Position numbers and translations under genes: made by a program. A DNA stretch of 64,000 nt from Cyanobium sp. FACHB-13342 (GTDB lineage Bacteria > Cyanobacteriota > Cyanobacteriia > PCC-6307 > Cyanobiaceae): contig NZ_JACJRT010000007.1 in the NCBI RefSeq assembly GCF_014697415.1, positions 186,001-250,000 of the forward strand. Reading direction: 5' to 3'. Shown here in pieces: positions 58,501-64,000 of the stretch. How positions within the stretch are numbered: the first letter of the stretch is position 1; each line of letters begins with the position of its first letter. Below the pieces are notes generated by a model that was not told where the DNA came from, did no database searches, and worked only from the letters and a program-made list of their open reading frames with translations.

Positions 58501-59236
58501 CGGGCGCTGCGTCGACGAAGCGGTTCACCGATTCCCGCGCCTGGAAGGCGACGTCGGGGTTCTGGCTGGTGCCGCGGATCACCGGGTGCTCAGAACTGAG
58601 GGCCCGCGCCCGGTGGGCGCTGATCTCGGTGGGGGGGATCAGCTGGCGCAGCTGGTCGTCACTGAGGGGCTCAATCTTCTGGATTTCGTGGGAGGTGCGG
58701 AAGCCATCAAACACATGCAGATACGGAAGGCGACTGCGCAGGCTGGCCCGGGTGGCCAGGGCCGCAAAGTCGCCCGCCTCCTGCACCGAGGAGGAGACGA
58801 GAATCGCGCAGCCCGTGCCGCGGGTGGCCATCACATCGCTGTGGTCGCCGAAGATCGAGAGCCCCTGGGCCGCCAGGGAGCGGGCGGCCACGTGCAACAC
58901 CGCTGACGTCAGCTCCCCCGCCAGCTTGTAGAGGTTGGGGATCATCAACAGCAGCCCCTGGCTGGCCGTGAAGGTGGTGGTGAGCGCCCCGGCCTGCAGG
59001 GCACCGTGCACGGTGCCGGCGGCACCCGCCTCGCTCTGCAGCTCCACCACGGCGGGCACCGTGCCCCAGAGGTTGGGCCGCCCCTCGGCCGCCCAGGCAT
59101 CGGCCCACTCCCCCATCGGCGAGGCCGGCGTGATCGGGTAGATGGCGATCACCTCGTTGAGGCGATAGGCCACCCGGGCCACGGCCTCGTTGCCGTCGAT
59201 CGTGAGCTGGGGTGCCGTGGCCAGGGCAGCACTCAT
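55577..59236 (-). CDS. nifJ: Pyruvate:ferredoxin (flavodoxin) oxidoreductase
   Basis: The 1219-residue protein has all PFOR domains. The start is [20 protein letters not shown] with [13 protein letters not shown], and the middle ferredoxin domain has [14 protein letters not shown] and [14 protein letters not shown]. The TPP domain has [20 protein letters not shown] and [20 protein letters not shown]. The enzyme oxidises pyruvate to acetyl-CoA and reduces ferredoxin, which can feed the Hox hydrogenase. Its start overlaps hypC and its stop overlaps the DHOD-like gene, which places it firmly inside the hyp operon. Confidence 0.96.
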   Translation of the reverse strand: [1219 protein letters not shown]

Positions 59237-59454
59237 GGCTCGTCCAGCACCAGGCTCAGGGCGATGCCCACGTGCACCAGCACCCGATCCCCCACCTCCG
59301 CCTCCGGCAGGCAGGCCAGGCTCACCCACTGACGCACCCCACCGAAATCCACCTCGGCGCGGCGCCACAGGTCCGGCTCAGAGGCTTCACCGGGCCCGGC
59401 AGCGGCAGCGGGGCTGGTCACCGCGAGGATCAGGCCGGGGGTGGCCAGGCACAT
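59233..59454 (-). CDS. hypC: Hydrogenase maturation chaperone HypC
   Basis: The 73-residue protein starts CLATPGLILAVTS (the Cys after Met is essential). It ends VGDRVLVHVGIALSLVLDEP, as in HypC. It shuttles the Fe(CN)2CO group between HypD and the large subunit HoxH. Its start overlaps the end of hypF by 25 bases and its stop overlaps the nifJ start. Confidence 0.93.
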   Translation of the reverse strand: MCLATPGLILAVTSPAAAAGPGEASEPDLWRRAEVDFGGVRQWVSLACLPEAEVGDRVLVHVGIALSLVLDEP

Positions 59455-61811
59455 GGGGAGGCCTCCACGCTTTCCTTCGTTATAGGGAGATTGGCCAAAG
59501 CTGCCCAAAGCTGACCCAGGGCCAGACCGCCGTCGTTGCAGGGAACCTGCTCGGCCCAGTAGGGCTCCAGGCCCGCCGCCCGCAAAGCGGCGCTGGTTCT
59601 CTCCAGCAACAGGCGATTCTGAAAGCAGCCACCGGCCAGCAGCACGGGCCCATTGCCGCTGCGGGCCGCCGCCTGGGCCGCCGCCCCAGCCAGACCCGCC
59701 GCCAGGGAGGCGTGAAACGTCGCGGCCCGCTGCCGGGGCGACACCCCTGCGGCACCGGAGTCCAACAGGCTGCGCACCAGGGGGGCCCAATCGAGCCAGC
59801 CCAGCTCTAGCCCCGCCGCCGGCAGCAGGGGCATGGGCACAGGCTGGATCGGCTCAGACTGCAGCGCCAACCCCTCCAGCCGCAGCCCCGTCTCCCCCTC
59901 AAAGCTGCTGCGCTGGCACAGGCCCAGCAGGGAGGCCACCGCATCAAACAGCCGGCCGGTGCTGGAGCAGAGCGGAGTGTTGCAACCCGTGGCCAGGGCC
60001 TGCAGCAGCAGCTCCCACTCCCCCTCCGCAAAGGCTCTGCGGCAAGCAGCGGCGCCGGGGTGGGCCAGGGCCCCGGGCCCGGTGGCTACCAGCAAGCCCA
60101 GGGCCGCCCGGCGTGGTTCGGCCATCGCCCGCTCCCCTCCCGGCAGCGGGAAGGGCCGCAGGCAGGCCCAGCGCTCGGCGCCGGCAGCGGTGAGCCGCAG
60201 CAGCTCCCCGCCCCAGAGCCGGTGGCCACCCGCCGAGTCGCCGTAGCCCAGCCCATCGCAGGCCCACACCAGCAGCGGCAGTTCCAGACCGTGCTCCGCC
60301 GCCACCGCCAGCCCATGGGCCCGGTGGTGCTGCACCGTCTGCAGCGGCACCCCCCGCCGCCGGGCCGCCCCCGCCGCCAGCTGGTGGCTGCCGTAGCCGG
60401 GATGGAGATCGCAAACAAGGGCATCCAGCTGGGAGCCATAGCGCCCCAACAGCTGGTCCACCCCCTGCTGCATCAGCTGCATCTGCCGGCCGCCGGCCAG
60501 ATCGCCGAGCACCGGCGCCAGCCACACCCGGCCGCCCTGGGCCAGGGCGGGGGCATTCTTGAGGTCGCCACCGAAGGCCAGGGCGGTGCCCGGCGGAGCC
60601 TGCAGGGCCAGGGCCCTGGGGGCGTAGCCGCGGGCCCGGCGCAACAGCACCGGCCGCCCTTCGATCACCTGCAGCACCGAGTCGTCGAGGCGGCGCGCAA
60701 TCGGACGGTTGTGCAGCAGAAAGCCATCGGCAATACCCGCCAGGCGCTCCAGGGCTTCGGCGGGATCGCAGCAGAGGGGTTCACCGCTGCGGTTGCCGCT
60801 GGTGGCCACCAGGGGCCGGCCAAACCCCGCCGCCAGCAGCTGGTGCAGGGGCGAAGCGGGCAGCATCACCCCCAGGGCCGCGCTGCCCGGCGCCACACCC
60901 GGAAGGGCCTCAGGCGCTCCGAGGCGGCGGCGCAGCAGCACGATTGGCGCCGCCGGATGCTGCAGCTGGAGCCGTTCGTCCGTCGATAGCTCCACCAGGG
61001 TTGTGATCGCCTCCAGATCGGCCACCAGCAGGGCAAGGGGCTTGGCGGGGCGGTGCTTGCGCTGGCGCAGCCGGGCCACCGCCGCCCCGTTGCTGGCATC
61101 CACCAGCAGCTGGAAGCCCCCCACCCCCTGCAGGGCCAGGATGCCCCCCGCGGCCAGCAGGTCCAGGGCCTGATCGAGGGGGTCACCACCCGCCTCACCA
61201 CCAGCCTCGCCACCGGGCCCGTGCCACGCCAGCCGGGGGCCGCAGGTGGGGCAGCCGATCGTTTCGGCGTGGAAGCGGCGATCAGCCGGATCATCGAACT
61301 CCCGCTGGCAGGCAGCGCACAGCGGAAAGCCCGCCAGGCTGGTGTGGGCGCGGGCGTAGGGCTCGGCGGTGGCGATCGAGTAGCGCGGCCCGCAGGCGCT
61401 GCAGCTGATGAAGGGGTAGCGGTGGCGACGGTTGGCGGGGTCGTGGAGCTCGGCCAGGCAAGCGGTGCAGGGGGCGAGGTCGGCGGCGAGGGACGGGGCA
61501 ACCAGGCCTTCCCCCAGCGGCTGACCTGCAGCGGCGGCGATGCGCAGGCCAGCTGGCGCCGGAACGCGGGGCGGGAGCCAGTCCGGCTCCAATGGCTCCA
61601 ACGCGCCGGGGGGCTGCAACGCCTCGGGCAACCGCCGCACCAGCAGCTCGAGGCACCGGCGCTCCCCCTGCAACTCGAGCCGCACGGCGCCCGCGACGTT
61701 CTCCACCTCCCCCACCAGCGCCAGCTCACTGGCGAGGCGGTGCACCAGCGGCCGGAAGCCAACCCCCTGCACCACGCCGCGGCACCAGAGGCGCAGGCGG
61801 GCCTGGCTCAT
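59430..61811 (-). CDS. hypF: Carbamoyltransferase HypF
   Basis: The 793-residue protein has an N-terminal acylphosphatase domain (RLWCRGVVQGVGFRPLVHRL), two zinc-finger units (FISCSACGPRYSI, CAACQREFDDP, CPTCGPRLAW) and a YrdC-like domain. The C-terminal carbamoyltransferase domain has VCDLHPGYGSHQLA, HHRAHGLAVAAE and LAGGCFQNRLLLERTSAAL. HypF makes the carbamoyl group used by HypE. It is coupled to hypB (ATGA). Confidence 0.95.
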   Translation of the reverse strand: MSQARLRLWCRGVVQGVGFRPLVHRLASELALVGEVENVAGAVRLELQGERRCLELLVRRLPEALQPPGALEPLEPDWLPPRVPAPAGLRIAAAAGQPLGEGLVAPSLAADLAPCTACLAELHDPANRRHRYPFISCSACGPRYSIATAEPYARAHTSLAGFPLCAACQREFDDPADRRFHAETIGCPTCGPRLAWHGPGGEAGGEAGGDPLDQALDLLAAGGILALQGVGGFQLLVDASNGAAVARLRQRKHRPAKPLALLVADLEAITTLVELSTDERLQLQHPAAPIVLLRRRLGAPEALPGVAPGSAALGVMLPASPLHQLLAAGFGRPLVATSGNRSGEPLCCDPAEALERLAGIADGFLLHNRPIARRLDDSVLQVIEGRPVLLRRARGYAPRALALQAPPGTALAFGGDLKNAPALAQGGRVWLAPVLGDLAGGRQMQLMQQGVDQLLGRYGSQLDALVCDLHPGYGSHQLAAGAARRRGVPLQTVQHHRAHGLAVAAEHGLELPLLVWACDGLGYGDSAGGHRLWGGELLRLTAAGAERWACLRPFPLPGGERAMAEPRRAALGLLVATGPGALAHPGAAACRRAFAEGEWELLLQALATGCNTPLCSSTGRLFDAVASLLGLCQRSSFEGETGLRLEGLALQSEPIQPVPMPLLPAAGLELGWLDWAPLVRSLLDSGAAGVSPRQRAATFHASLAAGLAGAAAQAAARSGNGPVLLAGGCFQNRLLLERTSAALRAAGLEPYWAEQVPCNDGGLALGQLWAALANLPITKESVEASPCAWPPPA

Positions 61812-62557
61812 CGCACCGCCGGTGTGGCCAACCCGAGGGCGGCGATCAGGGCGTCGAGGCCCGCGCCACTGCGGGCGGACACCTCCAGCACCTGGGCGTG
61901 GGGCGCCACGCGGGCGATGGCGGCGTGGGCGGCGGCGCGGTCGAAGCCCACCGCCTCGGCCAGGTCGATCTTGCTGATCAGCACCAGATCGGCGCCGTGG
62001 AAAATCGGCGCGTATTTGAGCGGCTTGTCCTCGCCCTCGGTGGTGGAGAGCAGCACCACCCGCAGGCCTTCGCCGAGGTCGTAGGCGCCGGGGCACACCA
62101 AATTGCCCACGTTCTCGATCACCAGCAGCTCCAATTGCCCCAGCGCCACGCCCTGATGGCTGAGGCGATGCACCCCCTCCGCGACCATCGGCGCCTCCAG
62201 GTGGCAGGCCTGGCCGGTGGTGATCTGCACCGCTTGCACCCCGGCGGCCTGCAGGCGGCGAGCGTCGTTGTCGGTGGCCAGATCGCCCACGATCACCGCC
62301 AGGCGCGGCGCGGCGCCCTCGGCGCTTCCCAGGCGTTGGGCCAGGGCTTCCAGCAGGGCCGTCTTGCCCGAGCCGGGGGAGGAGAGCAGGTTCACCACCG
62401 TGACCCCGGCCGCCGTGAAGCGTTGGCGCAGGGCAGCGGCCCCGGCGTCGTTGCGCTGGAGCAGGGCCGTGTGCAGCGGTAGCCGGCGCGGTTGTTCGGG
62501 GAGCGGCTCAGGGTTGGACTCAGGGGCCGGCTGTCCGCAGGAGCAGTCGCGGCACAT
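61808..62557 (-). CDS. hypB: Nickel-incorporation GTPase HypB
   Basis: The 249-residue protein has the N-terminal metal motif CRDCSCG, P-loop LLSSPGSGKTALLEAL (about 58-73), the second metal site TGQACHLEAPMVAEG, and NVGNLVCPGAYDLGE. The G-domain SKIDLAEAVGF follows. HypB loads Ni into the hydrogenase with HypA. It lacks the His-rich stretch of some HypB proteins, so nickel storage is unlikely. Confidence 0.94.
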   Translation of the reverse strand: MCRDCSCGQPAPESNPEPLPEQPRRLPLHTALLQRNDAGAAALRQRFTAAGVTVVNLLSSPGSGKTALLEALAQRLGSAEGAAPRLAVIVGDLATDNDARRLQAAGVQAVQITTGQACHLEAPMVAEGVHRLSHQGVALGQLELLVIENVGNLVCPGAYDLGEGLRVVLLSTTEGEDKPLKYAPIFHGADLVLISKIDLAEAVGFDRAAAHAAIARVAPHAQVLEVSARSGAGLDALIAALGLATPAVR

Positions 62558-62616
62558 GACGGCGATCAGCAAAGGCCTGCATCCAGGCTAGAGAGGCCGG
62601 GCAGGATGGCGCCCCT

Positions 62617-62958
62617 TCACACCACCTCCAGGGCGAGCAGCCGCAGGTCGCGGCCGCGCAACAGTTGGCGACTGATGGCGCCGCAACGGGGGCAGTCGCA
62701 GCAGCCATCGGCGGCCGGGAACGGGGCGTTGCAGGCGGCGCAATGGCATTCGGCCGGTTCGCTCTCGATGCGCAGCTCGGCGCCGGCGGCGATCGTGCCC
62801 GCCATCGCCACCGGGAACGCGAAGCGCAGCGCCTCGAGCTCCACCCCCGCCAGCTCGCCCACCCGCAGGCTGATCACCGTGATGCGGATGGCACCGTCGG
62901 CATGGGCCGCCGCCAGCGCCTGATCGCGCACCGCCTCCATCAGGCTGAGCTCATGCAT
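62617..62958 (-). CDS. hypA: Nickel/zinc metallochaperone HypA
   Basis: The 113-residue protein starts with MHELSLMEAV, where His2 binds Ni. The zinc knuckle CHCAACNAPFPAADGCCDCP then RCG follows (about 71-92). HypA delivers Ni together with HypB. It overlaps the hoxW stop by 8 bp. Confidence 0.94.
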   Translation of the reverse strand: MHELSLMEAVRDQALAAAHADGAIRITVISLRVGELAGVELEALRFAFPVAMAGTIAAGAELRIESEPAECHCAACNAPFPAADGCCDCPRCGAISRQLLRGRDLRLLALEVV

Positions 62959-63385
62959 GGCCGCTCAGCCACTGGCGCAGCAGGGCACGGGCCGCCGGCA
63001 GGGCGGCCTGCAGCTCGGGCGACAGGGCCGTGCCGTGTTCAAAGCTGTCGGCCGGCACCCGCAGCAGATGGACCGTGGGGGCGCGGCCGTAGAGCGCCTG
63101 GCTGATCGCCAGCAGCTGGGCTGGTTCGAGCCGGTGGCTCTCGGCGGAGCTGCCTGTCGCGCCCTTGGTAGGGGCAATCGCGATCAGCTCTGGGCCGGCC
63201 CCGGCCGGTGCCAGCCAGGCATCGATGAACAACACCGCCTCCAGCTCGGCCAACTCCGCAGCCAACTCGGGGGTGAGCTGCTGCACGCTGCGGCCTCCCA
63301 CCTGCTCGGCCAGCAAGCCCCCCACCCCGTCGTCACCGCGCTGGGGGTTGCCGATGCCGATCACCAGACGCCGTGCTGAGGTCAA
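62951..63385 (-). CDS. hoxW: Hydrogenase maturation protease, HoxW-type
   Basis: The 144-residue protein has the M52 protease pattern: VIGIGNPQRGDDGVGGLLAE (about 8-27), a conserved acidic site VLFIDAWL, and HLLRVPADSFEHG. Such proteases clip the C-terminal peptide of the large hydrogenase subunit after Ni insertion. The best start is TTG 63385; GTG 63364 is inside the first strand. It follows hoxH by 8 bp. Confidence 0.88.
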   Translation of the reverse strand: MTSARRLVIGIGNPQRGDDGVGGLLAEQVGGRSVQQLTPELAAELAELEAVLFIDAWLAPAGAGPELIAIAPTKGATGSSAESHRLEPAQLLAISQALYGRAPTVHLLRVPADSFEHGTALSPELQAALPAARALLRQWLSGHA

Positions 63386-63393
63386 GGGCTCCC

Positions 63394-64000
63394 TCAATCC
63401 CGCACCCGCTCCGCCAACACCCGCCCACCGGCATCCACCAGCGCCATCCGCAGCGGCATCTGACCCGCCGCGTGGGTGCTGCAACTCAGGCAGGGGTCAA
63501 AGCAGCGGATGCCCGCTTCCACCCGGTTGAGCAGGGGCTCGGGGATCTCGGCGCCAGCGGCGACCGGCTCCGGGATGAACGCGCGGGCGATCTGGGCCAC
63601 GGTGCGATTCATCGCCAGGTTGTTCTGGCCGGTGGCGATGATCAGGTTCACCCGGGTGATCAGGCCGTCGTCATCCACCCGGTAGTGGTGAAACAACGTG
63701 CCCCGGGGCGCCTCGCTCACCCCCACCGCCTCGGTGGCGTTGAGGCCGGCATGGCTCCGCACATGGGGCGATTGCAGCTCGGCATCCTCCACCAGCTGCC
63801 CGATCGCCTCCAGGCAGGCCACGATCTCCACCAGCCGGGCGTGGTGATAGGCAAAGGACGAGGTGACAATCCGGCCGCCGCTCTCTGGGGTGCCGCTGCG
63901 GGCGCGAAACTCCGCCAGCTCCCGGTCGGCCCAGGCCGTGCCGATCCGCTCGCAGACATTGAGCCGGGCCAGCGGCCCCACCCGATACATCCCGCCGGGG
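63394..64000 (-). CDS. hoxH: Bidirectional NiFe hydrogenase large subunit HoxH, C-terminal part
   Basis: The visible 200 residues include LNATEAVGVSEAPRGTLFHH, the C-terminal nickel ligands DPCLSCSTHA and the cleavable tail after His (AAGQMPLRMALVDAGGRVLA and a short end). HoxH carries the NiFe active site. The frame runs off the right edge, so the N-terminal part and other hox genes lie outside. It heads the visible part of the leftward maturation operon. Confidence 0.93.
   Translation of the reverse strand, partial: PGGMYRVGPLARLNVCERIGTAWADRELAEFRARSGTPESGGRIVTSSFAYHHARLVEIVACLEAIGQLVEDAELQSPHVRSHAGLNATEAVGVSEAPRGTLFHHYRVDDDGLITRVNLIIATGQNNLAMNRTVAQIARAFIPEPVAAGAEIPEPLLNRVEAGIRCFDPCLSCSTHAAGQMPLRMALVDAGGRVLAERVRD

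Noticed and set aside
57050-58906. 618-codon rightward frame antisense to nifJ
   Set aside because: It is an antisense shadow in GC-rich DNA. nifJ has all PFOR motifs and the rightward frame has no domain pattern.

Overview
The window is GC-rich cyanobacterial DNA of the Synechococcus/Cyanobium type. Evidence for this is two high-light-inducible (Hlip) genes, DUF1651-, DUF3136- and DUF3721-like small proteins that I know only from picocyanobacteria, and a bidirectional [NiFe] hydrogenase maturation locus. No rRNA or CRISPR array is present. One intact tRNA gene, tRNA-Arg(UCU), lies at 4081-4154.

Left flank (1-4110): ordinary chromosome. It holds a truncated multi-pass membrane protein, a CysQ-like phosphatase, rsmI, a small membrane protein, a helix-turn-helix protein and a small secreted protein.

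Integrated element (4111-49400, about 45 kb): a 46-bp exact direct repeat of the 3' part of tRNA-Arg marks both ends. A tyrosine integrase sits next to the intact tRNA, and 12-bp-period repeats (core CTTCTCACATA) lie just inside each end. From left to right the element carries four blocks. (a) Integrase, an unknown secreted protein and a leftward early operon: excisionase-like HTH, KilA-N, small membrane protein, DUF2815-type SSB, ERF-like annealase, HTH regulator, VRR-NUC nuclease, a VapBC pair and an SF2 helicase. (b) A rightward replication and packaging block: RHH protein, Toprim primase-helicase, candidate iteron origin, PD-(D/E)XK exonuclease, terminase small and large subunits and a sigma factor. 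An AT-richer leftward three-gene insert (GNAT, two-TM protein, Zn ribbon) follows. Then come portal, scaffold, an inverted lysis-like cassette with a highly structured intergenic element, a MazF-type TA pair, a major capsid protein and several small structural or fibre proteins ending in a collagen-like protein. I see no tail tube, tape measure, baseplate or connector gene. (c) A roughly 14-kb metal and redox cargo (31.9-46.4 kb): P1B ATPase, two MerR regulators with four MerR-type promoters, VKOR-thioredoxin, Nramp, two ChrA copies (one truncated), a truncated copper-type ATPase, rhodanese, glutaredoxin-MauE, DUF305 and DUF3721 proteins, and two deletion scars where unrelated genes are fused. 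(d) A leftward right-end operon: YspA-like SLOG protein, Gp157-family protein and a Rad52-family annealase. The C-terminal domain of this annealase matches that of the ERF-like protein in block (a).

Right flank (49401-64000): Hlip genes, a PilZ-like protein, cyanobacterial hypotheticals, a LuxR-type regulator, and a leftward, tightly overlapping fermentative operon: hoxH (partial), hoxW, hypA, hypB, hypF, hypC, nifJ (PFOR), a dihydroorotate-dehydrogenase-like gene, hypD and hypE. Placing PFOR inside the hyp genes suggests that pyruvate oxidation and H2 production are expressed together.

All calls come from reading the sequence. No database search was run, so family names rest on recognised motifs.
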